Positions 18,250 through 25,635 of a stretch of DNA of 64,000 nucleotides are shown here, one piece after another. Below the pieces are notes generated by a model, which saw only the letters and a list, made by a program, of their open reading frames with translations, was not told the origin of the DNA and did no database searches. Source of the DNA: Calothrix sp. HK-06. GTDB taxonomy: Bacteria > Cyanobacteriota > Cyanobacteriia > Cyanobacteriales > Nostocaceae. Every line of letters begins with the position of its first letter. The first letter of the stretch is position 1. Made by a program: the position numbers and the translations under genes. The stretch covers positions 62,001 to 126,000 of the forward strand of contig NZ_MRCD01000009.1 in assembly GCF_001904745.1 (NCBI RefSeq), given 5' to 3'.

Positions 18250-18324
18250 AACGGATAGAGCGGATGTAACGGATAATTAGTTGGTCATGAAAAACCATCC
18301 GTTACATCCGTTGTATCCGTTGCC
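18250..18324. repeat. Inverted pair of 9-base tandem repeats
   Basis: Three AACGGATNN-type units at 18250-18276 are followed, after about 20 bases, by three units in the opposite orientation at 18298-18324. Together they could form a long hairpin between cobK and cbiD. The right block overlaps the 3' end of cbiD and encodes its last residues. Confidence 0.8.
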
Positions 18325-19358
18325 AGAATTACCCCCTTACGGTCAAATAAAATAACTTTCACTCTTAAACAAACATCAGCATATTTTTTCACATAACTCT
18401 CCGCTTTCTGGCTAATTTTCTGTGCCAAATATCCAAATACTTTATTTGCTAACCCTAATTCAATTAAAATTTTATGTGCTGCGTCTGCTGTCTTCGCTTC
18501 TAATACTGCTTTTACAGCTTGAATATCTCCTCCTATTTCTACAACGGCAGCAGCAATAATTTCTAATTTGGCATCAGCTAAATGACTCGATGTATTAAAA
18601 ATACCGCCGGCTAATTTAATTAGCTTTCCTTGATATCCTAATAATAATACTGAATTCGCTTTATACAAACCTGCTTCCACAAGCAAGGCGCCTATCCAGT
18701 TTCCAGTTTGTACAATAACATCTGCTGGTATAGATAAACGTTGTGCGACAGAAAAACCATTGCTACCTATACAAAATACTAAATTCGGATTATTTTTAAC
18801 TTTGTCTTGTAAATTAGTACGGAATTCTTCTAAGTGTTCTTCAGCACTTAGTGGTTTTGAAATACCGCTGGTACCTAGTAAAGCTAAACCTTCTAATATA
18901 CCGAAAGCTTCATTTGATGTACGTTGTGCGAGCAGGCGCCCTTCTGGAAAAATAATTCGTACTGTAGCAGTTTTATCTTCGGGTATTATAGATAATAAAT
19001 TTGTCTCAAATAATCGACGAGCAAAGCTGTAAATAGCTGCTTCACCCATTTGGTTTTTGCCTAACCCTTCACCCGCTTCAAGTACTAATACTTGCTCTTG
19101 TCGTGGTGATAATTTTAATAATGCCCAAATTGGAGTATTTTTTGTTAAATCTAAATTGTCTCCTGGGTCGCTTTTAGTAATAGCCAAAGCTGTATGTGTT
19201 TCTAAAGCAGCAACTTGCTGTATCTCTATTATTGCTGTATCGTCAAGCAAATCAAGAGTAACAGTACATATAGATTCTGTAGTATTTTGTAAATGCAGTA
19301 GTGCAGCCTTTGCCGCAGCAACTGCGAAAACTGGTAGAGTATAACCTGTACGTGCCAT
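18285..19358 (-). CDS. cbiD: Cobalt-precorrin-5B C1-methyltransferase
   Basis: The sequence from ARTGYTLPVFAVAAAKAALL through AGEGLGKNQMGEAAI, LLGTSGISKPLS and CIGSNGFSVAQRL is typical of CbiD, which methylates C1 of cobalt-precorrin-5B in corrin ring synthesis. I chose the ATG at 19358 because family members start just before GYTLPVFA. A longer frame from 19418 adds about 20 residues encoded by a hairpin repeat (19396-19413) and is unlikely. The C-terminal tail (TDTTDVTDGFS) comes from a 9-base tandem repeat and probably replaces the original end. Confidence 0.9.
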   Translation of the reverse strand: MARTGYTLPVFAVAAAKAALLHLQNTTESICTVTLDLLDDTAIIEIQQVAALETHTALAITKSDPGDNLDLTKNTPIWALLKLSPRQEQVLVLEAGEGLGKNQMGEAAIYSFARRLFETNLLSIIPEDKTATVRIIFPEGRLLAQRTSNEAFGILEGLALLGTSGISKPLSAEEHLEEFRTNLQDKVKNNPNLVFCIGSNGFSVAQRLSIPADVIVQTGNWIGALLVEAGLYKANSVLLLGYQGKLIKLAGGIFNTSSHLADAKLEIIAAAVVEIGGDIQAVKAVLEAKTADAAHKILIELGLANKVFGYLAQKISQKAESYVKKYADVCLRVKVILFDRKGVILATDTTDVTDGFS

Positions 19359-19395
19359 TAGCATCCCTGCCTGTGCCAAAAGTTTAATATAAAAG

Positions 19396-19413
19396 GCGGG
19401 CAAGGATGCCCGC
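19396..19413. repeat. GCGGGCA/TGCCCGC hairpin repeat
   Basis: Arms GCGGGCA (19396-19402) and TGCCCGC (19407-19413) with a four-base loop, followed by TCCACAAGAG. Relatives occur at 8814, 35601, 53945 and about 61549. It lies between cbiD and the small heat-shock protein gene. Confidence 0.7.
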
Positions 19414-19433
19414 TCCACAAGAGATATAGATAA

Positions 19434-19949
19434 TTATGCCTTCTGAACTGGCACATCTAAAATTTTCGGTGCCTCCCAAGGTACATCTGAACCAGGTAGC
19501 GCGCGGTTGTCGTCAGCGAAGTTGATTTTCACGACTTTAGATTTAGTATCTTGGTCTTTAGGAAGTATCAAAGTTAAGATACCATTTTTGAATTCAGCAT
19601 TTACCTGTTCGTTTTTCACAGGTATTGGTAAGTTAATAACTCGTTGAAATTTACCATACTGAAATTCTGTATGATAAAAGCCCTCTTCATTTGAGTTATT
19701 ATGGTAACGTATTTCACCCTTGATTAATACTGCTTGTCGTGCAACATGAACCTCTAAGTCTTTACCATCAATACCAGCTATTTCAGCGCGTAAAATCAAG
19801 CTGTCGTTTGTATCTCTTAATTCGATATTTGGTTTTTGTAGTGCTGGTAAGTTATAGCTACTACCTCCAAATATCTCTTCAAAAATTCTATCCATTTGAC
19901 GGTGTAAAACTTGAATTTCTTGAAAGGGGCGCCAGCGTATTAGTACCAT
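19434..19949 (-). CDS. Hsp20/alpha-crystallin small heat shock protein
   Basis: In this 171-residue protein, residues about 40-145 form the alpha-crystallin domain, with RAEIAGIDGKDLEVHV, the conserved GEIRY strand and the A-x-x-x-N-G-I/V-L signature EFKNGILTLILPK. The N-terminus LIRWRPFQEIQVLHRQMDRI is typical of class A bacterial Hsp20. It forms oligomers that hold unfolding proteins, in cyanobacteria often near thylakoids. The gene is divergent from the alpha/beta hydrolase at 20005. No CIRCE-type inverted repeat was noticed in the 55-base gap. Confidence 0.93.
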   Translation of the reverse strand: MVLIRWRPFQEIQVLHRQMDRIFEEIFGGSSYNLPALQKPNIELRDTNDSLILRAEIAGIDGKDLEVHVARQAVLIKGEIRYHNNSNEEGFYHTEFQYGKFQRVINLPIPVKNEQVNAEFKNGILTLILPKDQDTKSKVVKINFADDNRALPGSDVPWEAPKILDVPVQKA

Positions 19950-20004
19950 ACTTATAATTCACCTGAATGCCTTTTATTTGAATATAGCGAGAATTTGAAA
20001 AATT

Positions 20005-20856
20005 ATGCCTGTACGTTATACTTATAAGAAACCTGATATCGAGCTATCATACCTCGAATGGAATCAAGGAAGCGAACCACTGCTGTTGTTGCACGGTATG
20101 GCAGATAATGCCTTGGTTTGGCTGAGTACAGGTGAGTATTTAGCACATAATTATCATATTGTGGCACCAGATATGCGCGGTCATGGTGAAAGCGGCAAAC
20201 CTGAAAAAGACTGTTATACTTTTGATCTAGCAATAAATGACCTCGAAGCACTAATGGATAAACTCGGTTGGTCATCTGCTCATGTAGTCGCGCATTCTTG
20301 GTCGGGAAAACTTGCGGCAATTTGGGCACACAAAAATAGGGGGCGCCTGCGGAGTATGATATTGGTAGACCCAATTTTTATTTGGAAAATACCTACGGTT
20401 TTTAAGTTAACTTTCCCATTTTTATACAAAGTATTACCTTTTCTGCAAGGAATGGGGCCTTTCTCTAGTTATGAAGCTGCTATAGAAAGAGCTAGACAAA
20501 TGAACCAGTATAAAGATTGGACACCTTTGCAGCAAGAAGTATTTCAAGCCTGCATTCAGCAAAAATTAGATGGAACTTGGAGTAGCAAATTTACTATAGC
20601 AGCACGCGATGGCATTTTTGAGGAAGTTATGCGCGCTCCTGGTTTTACAACACCCATTGATATACCGTCTTTGTTTATTCAGCCAGAAAAAGGTGTAAAT
20701 CGTCAAGAATGGCAACTCAAACCCTATAAAACTTACCTAAAAAATTTACAGGTGACTAGGGTACCCGGTAATCATTGGGCATTTTTGACTAAACCGGAAG
20801 AGTTTAATCGAACAATTGAAAAGTTTTTGGGAGAGCAAAAAGACTTATTGACCTAG
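20005..20856 (+). CDS. Alpha/beta hydrolase
   Basis: The 283-residue protein has the fold's oxyanion motif LLLHGMADN, the segment APDMRGHGESGKP, the nucleophile elbow AHSWSG (Ser at the centre, an uncommon variant of G-x-S-x-G with Ala first) and a C-terminal GNHWAFL that supplies the histidine. The acid is probably in the segment before VDPIFIWK or later. The substrate is unknown; haloalkane-dehalogenase/epoxide-hydrolase-like enzymes share this pattern. The ATG at 20005 is preceded by a weak purine run. A small membrane protein gene on the other strand overlaps the 3' end by 12 bases. Confidence 0.85.
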   Translation: MPVRYTYKKPDIELSYLEWNQGSEPLLLLHGMADNALVWLSTGEYLAHNYHIVAPDMRGHGESGKPEKDCYTFDLAINDLEALMDKLGWSSAHVVAHSWSGKLAAIWAHKNRGRLRSMILVDPIFIWKIPTVFKLTFPFLYKVLPFLQGMGPFSSYEAAIERARQMNQYKDWTPLQQEVFQACIQQKLDGTWSSKFTIAARDGIFEEVMRAPGFTTPIDIPSLFIQPEKGVNRQEWQLKPYKTYLKNLQVTRVPGNHWAFLTKPEEFNRTIEKFLGEQKDLLT

Positions 20857-20955
20857 AAAACCTGTCAGTAAAAGTGGCGCCAGAATTAGTACAGCTAAGA
20901 TAACCACCACAGTTACAGGGTCGATGTTGATAATGTTCTTGTCAGGTTTCGGCAT
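20845..20955 (-). CDS. Small single-pass membrane protein, 36 residues
   Basis: The frame encodes 36 residues beginning MPKPDKNIINIDP, then a continuous hydrophobic segment (TVVVILAVLILAPLLLTGFL) ending in GQ. The layout (short polar N-terminus, one membrane helix) is like many small cyanobacterial photosystem or NDH subunits, but I do not recognise it as one of them. No clear ribosome site lies upstream. The end overlaps the convergent hydrolase by 12 bases. It is called on its protein-like composition, the GGCGCC site falling in frame as Ala-Pro, and the otherwise empty region. Confidence 0.5.
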   Translation of the reverse strand: MPKPDKNIINIDPVTVVVILAVLILAPLLLTGFLGQ

Positions 20956-21014
20956 ACTGCACCATGTATTAACTTCATAGCTAATTTTACATAAAAATAT
21001 CGTTTTGCTTCTAG

Positions 21015-21122
21015 ATGGCTCGCAAAGAAACCCGAAATTTTACGGTTGGTGGCAGGCGCCTGTCTGGTGGAATATATAAATATAGGTATACTTACTGGAT
21101 ATTTCAGGGCTGTTTAAAATAG
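21015..21122 (+). CDS. Possible small basic protein, 35 residues
   Basis: An ATG at 21015 opens a 35-residue frame, MARKETRNFTVGG followed by RRLSGGIYKYRYTYW. The composition is protein-like (basic and aromatic) but there is no good ribosome site and I recognise no family. It lies in the 358-base gap before phoH. The remainder of the gap (21123-21313) is AT-rich with no gene seen. Confidence 0.22.
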   Translation: MARKETRNFTVGGRRLSGGIYKYRYTYWIFQGCLK

Positions 21123-21313
21123 CTTTATTTTCGATTGAATATCTTTTGGTATAAACTATATAACACTTGACAGTGTAAATTTGTCTTGTAAATAAATACA
21201 AATAAGTTTTAAATTTTAAGTTGAAATTTTGAGAAACTTGATATTGAATCTCAAACTCAACATTTACAATCTAAAATTTATTTGGCTTTGGGTGCCAACA
21301 TAAAATAATTACT

Positions 21314-22633
21314 ATGAAAAAAACCTTTGTCCTTGATACCAACGTTTTGCTACATGACCCGACCGCAATATTACGGTTTAAGGACAATGATGTGGTGTTG
21401 CCTATTACAGTGATAGAGGAACTTGACCGCTTTAAGAAGCAAGCGGAAATGACGGGACGTAACGCACGTCAAGTATCGCGTTCTTTAGATGCTTTACGTG
21501 AGCAAGGTAATTTAATTGATGGAGTCATAATTAATAACAGCGGTACCGTCAAAGTAGCTCTTTGTCGCAGAGAAATACTCAACTCGCTTCCGGTTGAACT
21601 CGCACACGGCAATGGAGATAACGCAATTCTTGCAGTTGCCCTAGAAATAAAACGGACAGGAGCATCGCACGTAGTCCTGGTAAGTAAAGATACAAACCTA
21701 CGTATTAAAGCTGACGCAGTTGGATTAGAAGCAGAAGACTACGAAACCGATAAAGTTGATATCGATGAACTGTATACAGGTACAGCAGAAGCACTTGTTG
21801 ATACATCAGAGGTAGAAGACTTATATAAATTGGGCTGTGTGATGCTTGATACTAAATTTTTCCCAAATCAAGCTGTAACTCTTGTCGATAAATCAAACCC
21901 TTCACACACAGGTTTGGGAGTAGTCAGCCACGGTAGAATTATTCCTCTAGCTAAAATTTCTAACGGTACTGTTTCACGCATTCAACCCCGTAACCGTGAA
22001 CAAAAATTTGCTCTTGATTTATTATTGAACGATTCTATACCTTTGGTAACGCTAGTTGGCAAAGCAGGTACCGGAAAAACACTGCTTGCCATTGCCGCAG
22101 GACTACAAAAAGTTGCTGACGAACGTATTTACACTCGGTTACTTATATCTCGTCCTGTCGTCCCAATGGGAAGAGACATTGGTTTTTTACCAGGGGACAT
22201 CGAAGATAAACTCACCCCTTGGATGCAACCCTTGTATGACAACTTTGATTTAATCTTTGGTACACAAGACCCTTCTGGAAAACCCGCACACTGGCGCCGG
22301 GGACACGAAGAACTCATCGAGCGTGGTATGCTGCAAATCGAACCATTAACTTATATTCGTGGTAGAACCATACCCAAACAGTTCTTGGTTGTTGATGAAG
22401 CGCAAAATTTAACACCCCACGAGGTAAAAACTATCCTCACACGCGCAGGGGAAGGCACAAAAATAATATTAACAGGAGACCCAGACCAAATAGATAATCC
22501 ATATGTTGATGCAGCAAGTAACGGTCTAACCTACGTAGTAGAACGTTTCAAAGAAGAACCCCTAGCAGGCCACATCACTCTAGGCAAAGGAGAACGTTCC
22601 AACCTAGCAGAACGAGCAGCATTATTGCTTTAA
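21314..22633 (+). CDS. phoH: PIN domain-PhoH family ATPase (YlaK/PhoH2 type)
   Basis: In the 439-residue protein, residues 1 to about 140 form a PIN nuclease domain (KTFVLDTNVLLHDP with the first catalytic Asp; later VIEELDRFKK and NGDNAILAVAL). The C-terminal half is the PhoH helicase-like ATPase with VGKAGTGKTLLAIAAG (Walker A), SRPVVPMGRDIGFLPG and FLVVDEAQNLTPHE (Walker B). PhoH2 proteins act as ATP-dependent RNA helicases with RNase activity. Start ATG at 21314; the gene stands alone. Length and motifs are complete. Confidence 0.93.
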   Translation: MKKTFVLDTNVLLHDPTAILRFKDNDVVLPITVIEELDRFKKQAEMTGRNARQVSRSLDALREQGNLIDGVIINNSGTVKVALCRREILNSLPVELAHGNGDNAILAVALEIKRTGASHVVLVSKDTNLRIKADAVGLEAEDYETDKVDIDELYTGTAEALVDTSEVEDLYKLGCVMLDTKFFPNQAVTLVDKSNPSHTGLGVVSHGRIIPLAKISNGTVSRIQPRNREQKFALDLLLNDSIPLVTLVGKAGTGKTLLAIAAGLQKVADERIYTRLLISRPVVPMGRDIGFLPGDIEDKLTPWMQPLYDNFDLIFGTQDPSGKPAHWRRGHEELIERGMLQIEPLTYIRGRTIPKQFLVVDEAQNLTPHEVKTILTRAGEGTKIILTGDPDQIDNPYVDAASNGLTYVVERFKEEPLAGHITLGKGERSNLAERAALLL

Positions 22634-22725
22634 GAGTGTAAAGTGAGTCGTGAGTCGTGCGAAACTCATGACAATAAGCTTGCAAATGTAAGATGCTCCC
22701 ATTTTTCAATAATCTAAAATCTAAA

Positions 22726-23082
22726 ATGAGTATAGAAGTTTACGGTATTCCTAATTGTGGCACCTGCAAAAAAGCTTTGCAGTGGTTACAAACTAATGAG
22801 ATAGAGTACGAATTTATTAATACGAAAGAAAGCCCTCCTGCACGGCAATTAATTGAATCTTGGGTAAAGAGTTTAGGCTCGCTTCCAATGCGGAATACTT
22901 CCGGTCAATCTTACCGTGCATTAGGTGAAGAAAGAAAAACTTGGAGCGATGAACAATGGATTGAAGCTTTTGCTCAAGACACCATGCTACTGAAGCGTCC
23001 TTTATTTGTAAAACAGGAAACAGCAGTTATGGTGGGGTTTAAAGGTACAAATGAAGAAATACGCGGAAAATTGGGGATTTAG
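22726..23082 (+). CDS. ArsC/Spx/MgsR family protein
   Basis: The 118-residue thioredoxin-fold protein begins MSIEVYGIPNCGTCKKALQW with a Cys-x2-Cys pair (CGTC), then FINTKESPPARQLIESW, and ends with KRPLFVKQ, the arsenate-reductase-family Arg-Pro motif. It belongs to the ArsC-related YffB/Spx group. I chose the ATG at 22726, since the ATG at 22693 would add residues coded by a TCTAAAA-rich repeat. Whether it reduces arsenate or acts as a regulator cannot be told; no arsenic genes are nearby. Confidence 0.85.
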   Translation: MSIEVYGIPNCGTCKKALQWLQTNEIEYEFINTKESPPARQLIESWVKSLGSLPMRNTSGQSYRALGEERKTWSDEQWIEAFAQDTMLLKRPLFVKQETAVMVGFKGTNEEIRGKLGI

Positions 23083-23162
23083 ATACTGAGTATACTAAAT
23101 ACATGTATACTACAGCCGAGATGTGACAGAATCACTATAGTGTTGTAATTCATCCAGATTCG

Positions 23163-23576
23163 ATGTCTTCAAGTAATCAAACCCTCGATTTTGCAATCCA
23201 ACGCTTGCGGGAAGTACGTCGCTTACTGCTGCGTCTGCACAAAGCGCTTTTAGATTCGGAACGTACCTTATATGAGCAAATATACGGTCATATTCAGTCG
23301 AGTAATGAGTTCCTTGGGTTAGTTATAAACCATGAGTGGTTTAACTGGTTACATGGAATTTCGCAGCTAATCGTCCGAATGGACGAAGTGTTGTTTTCAA
23401 AACAGCCTGTAGCAATAGAACAGCCTAATGAGTTATTGGAGCAAGCTCGAACGTTGCTCCAACCTAATAATGAAGGTACACCTTTAGAACAGCGATACTT
23501 TCACGCAATTCAACGCGACCCTAATATTGCTTTGATGCACGCTGAATTGGCACAGATGCTTAGTGTTGAGCGTTAA
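23163..23576 (+). CDS. Conserved hypothetical protein, helical
   Basis: The 137-residue, all-helical, soluble protein contains FAIQRLREVRRLLLRLHKAL, then LVINHEWFNWLHGISQLIV and YFHAIQRDPNIALMHAELAQ. It has no signal peptide, cysteine or membrane segment. It appears to belong to a bacterial family of unknown function. The ATG at 23163 follows an 80-base gap containing GTATAC palindromes. It is convergent with the NAGPA-domain gene. Confidence 0.7.
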   Translation: MSSSNQTLDFAIQRLREVRRLLLRLHKALLDSERTLYEQIYGHIQSSNEFLGLVINHEWFNWLHGISQLIVRMDEVLFSKQPVAIEQPNELLEQARTLLQPNNEGTPLEQRYFHAIQRDPNIALMHAELAQMLSVER

Positions 23577-23600
23577 TATTGGTTGGAAGTGCGTGGGTGG

Positions 23601-24509
23601 TTATTTTTGGGTGGGGTTGGCATAAAATCCCAGGTGGTTGGCAACTGGACGAGCTACCATTGGCAGTTTTGTATGAATTGGTGCGTTAAGAAGTTTGGCG
23701 CCATTGGGGGTAGATATTGCCAAGGTTGCTGAACCTCCTCCGTCAAGGTTTAGTGCTGTATAGGCGCCAAATTCTGTTATAAATTTAGTCAATTCGGTTT
23801 TAGTTAGTCCTTCACTATATAAAGGTTGCTTACCATCTACTAAAACTAGCCATAACTTTTTACCTTCTTTGTCAACTGCTGCGGCAACACGTGGGTAAGG
23901 TTTATCTTTATTGTCAATTTTACTCTGGGTTTTGCCGCGTTGTATCAAAATTTCGGCGCCTGCTATTCCATGAACTGTACCGACAGGGCATTTTTCACCA
24001 CCTGGAATTTGAACTTGGTTATTTGCTGCGAAACACAATACATTCCACTTTGATTCTACTGGCGAATAGGTCTTACTATTTGAGATAAGTTCTCCTAATA
24101 CATTTGTAGTATCATTTGTATGCGGATAGTAATCCCACGGTGTAACTTCCCGAAAAGGATGAAAGTAACTGCCATTAATCGCTAGCTGTAATTTAAACTC
24201 GTTAATGAATTCAGGTATCGTTTTGGCTATAGTTTCTGTATCTGTTTTTGGAATATTAGTACCTGAAGTGACAAATGGCTTGACTCCAGGCACCGTTAAG
24301 TCAATGCTGATGATGTGTATCAAAACAGGACGTGGTGTAACACGCGCTATACGTTGATAAATAATGCCTTGAAACAATTCACGCTGCTCTGCTGTGCGAA
24401 GTGGGCGTATAAAATGTAACCATCCATATAGTATTAATGGAAAACCCAGTATAATCGTTCCTATTATCAAGGCAATATTTTGCTTACGAATTTTGACTTG
24501 ATGCTGCAT
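23601..24509 (-). CDS. Phosphodiester glycosidase (NAGPA domain) protein, membrane-anchored or secreted
   Basis: The 302-residue protein has an N-terminal hydrophobic segment (NIALIIGTIILGFPLILYG), followed by an NAGPA (DUF2233) domain: LAINGSYFHPF, KLWLVLVDGKQ and the hallmark ALNLDGGGSATLA. Family members cleave phosphodiester-linked sugars in the mammalian uncovering enzyme and may act on cell-wall glycans in bacteria. The protein would lie outside the cytoplasm. It is divergent from the pentapeptide gene with 27 bases between them, so the promoters must overlap. Confidence 0.88.
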   Translation of the reverse strand: MQHQVKIRKQNIALIIGTIILGFPLILYGWLHFIRPLRTAEQRELFQGIIYQRIARVTPRPVLIHIISIDLTVPGVKPFVTSGTNIPKTDTETIAKTIPEFINEFKLQLAINGSYFHPFREVTPWDYYPHTNDTTNVLGELISNSKTYSPVESKWNVLCFAANNQVQIPGGEKCPVGTVHGIAGAEILIQRGKTQSKIDNKDKPYPRVAAAVDKEGKKLWLVLVDGKQPLYSEGLTKTELTKFITEFGAYTALNLDGGGSATLAISTPNGAKLLNAPIHTKLPMVARPVANHLGFYANPTQK

Positions 24510-24536
24510 CGCTGGTTTTAGTTCCGAAAATCAAAT

Positions 24537-25349
24537 ATGGATTCTTCCCACCTTAACTTTACAAATCAAAATTTGCAAAATCGCTCGTTTAAAGGACTCA
24601 ATTTGAATGGCGCCAACTTTAATGGTGCGGATATTAGAGGATGTAATTTTAGTAACGCACAGTTAAAAGATGCTAATTTGACAGGAGCTAAGATTGGTCA
24701 ATCGCCAAGAGTTTTTGTTTTTGTGCTAACGATTGCGTGTGTAGTAGCTATTATTACGTTTGAAGCAGTCAGTGAAATGTCGTTTGGTATACTTGGACGC
24801 ACTCCTGAAGAGTCAGCGTGGTCTTATAGTGTGGCTTTGTTTGTTAGTTTGGGGATAGCAGGGTTGTGTGCTAGTTTTAACGGTATTACTAAGCAAAATT
24901 CTATTTTCCAACGTTTGACTACAATTATATCCGGCGCAGCTTCTGGAGCTTTACTTGGATTTTACTATGGTGGTAGTACTCAGGATAATAATCCTCAAAT
25001 TGCTGTGATATCGGCAGTTGTAGCGTCGTTGGTTATGGCATTTGTATGCTTTAAGTTTAAAACTGGGTTTATTTCCGTTGTGGTTGCAGTAGCTGGTTGT
25101 ATTGCAAGTTATGGGTTTGCTTTTTTACTGAGTAGTTTGGCGTTTGCCTTTCTAGGTATTCCAAATATTTTATTAGGAAGTATTTTGATATGTCTGACTT
25201 TAATTGCTACTGTATTAACTATGCTTTGTTTACAACAGGCATTTAAAGAAATTACTAGTGTTGGTGTTACATCATTTAAAGGTGCCGATTTATCTAATGC
25301 TAAATTTGATGGGTCGGTTTGCAACGGATACAACGGATGTAACGGATGA
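24537..25349 (+). CDS. Pentapeptide-repeat membrane protein, C-terminus altered by a repeat
   Basis: The 270-residue protein has an N-terminal run of pentapeptide A(D/N)Lxx units (LNLNGANFNGADIRG, NAQLKDANLTGAK; about residues 1-52), then about five hydrophobic segments (about 57-235), then a restart of pentapeptides (FKGADLSNAKFDG). The frame then runs into three 9-base tandem repeats, giving CNGYNGCNG and a stop. Related proteins usually carry many more C-terminal pentapeptides, so truncation by the repeat is likely. Function is unknown; pentapeptide proteins form right-handed beta helices. It precedes the RNA leader at about 25400. Confidence 0.75.
   Translation: MDSSHLNFTNQNLQNRSFKGLNLNGANFNGADIRGCNFSNAQLKDANLTGAKIGQSPRVFVFVLTIACVVAIITFEAVSEMSFGILGRTPEESAWSYSVALFVSLGIAGLCASFNGITKQNSIFQRLTTIISGAASGALLGFYYGGSTQDNNPQIAVISAVVASLVMAFVCFKFKTGFISVVVAVAGCIASYGFAFLLSSLAFAFLGIPNILLGSILICLTLIATVLTMLCLQQAFKEITSVGVTSFKGADLSNAKFDGSVCNGYNGCNG
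25323..25349. repeat. 9-base tandem repeat (three AACGGATNN units)
   Basis: Three exact-length units starting AACGGAT at 25323, 25332 and 25341. They form the 3' end of the pentapeptide gene, including its stop codon, and lie just upstream of the structured RNA. Confidence 0.85.
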
Positions 25350-25394
25350 GTTATTTGTCACGTTGCAATGTTTTTAGATTTTATGTAGTATGGT

Positions 25395-25635
25395 TGTAAC
25401 TCATGGAAGAGGAAAGACCCCTTGGAGAGGTTTACTCGAACGGGAAATGTTAATTAAGGTGATTAGCATTGGCGGTTAGTAGGGTAAAACGTATGTGCAA
25501 CGATACTGCAACAAAGTGTCATGTTCATGGTGTGCTGACTTGAAGTTAACAGTGCGCGGAATGTGGAAGCTGGATGGTACCGCCGTTAATACGGTTCCAG
25601 CGAGTAAAACTTAACCCATACAAGGGTTTTTTGTC
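25395..25635 (+). ncRNA. Structured RNA leader, HEARO/omega-RNA-like or T-box-like
   Basis: About 240 bases directly upstream of the aspartyl-tRNA synthetase are GC-richer than other gaps and highly structured. At 25569-25601, GCTGGA and TCCAGC pair, then an unpaired TGGTACC, then GCCGT and ACGGT around TAAT: this is the exact shape of a T-box antiterminator. A second hairpin AACCC/GGGTT with six T (25613-25632) ends four bases before the ATG and covers the AAGGG ribosome site. No convincing T-box stem I or specifier was found. Blocks such as GGTTTACTCGAACGGGAAATG and GGAATGTGGAAGCTGGATGG resemble, from memory, HEARO/omega RNAs found next to IscB-type genes in cyanobacteria. No IscB gene is present. 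Confidence 0.5.

Noticed and set aside
19359-19418. Upstream start for cbiD at 19418
   Set aside because: The extra residues are encoded by a hairpin repeat, and CbiD proteins begin just before GYTLPVFA.
20003-20374. Minus-strand frame of 123 codons
   Set aside because: It is antisense to the well-supported alpha/beta hydrolase.
25395-25635. RNase P RNA or group II intron as an explanation for the structured leader
   Set aside because: It is too short for RNase P RNA and lacks its P4 pairing, and no group II domain V or GTGYG start was seen.
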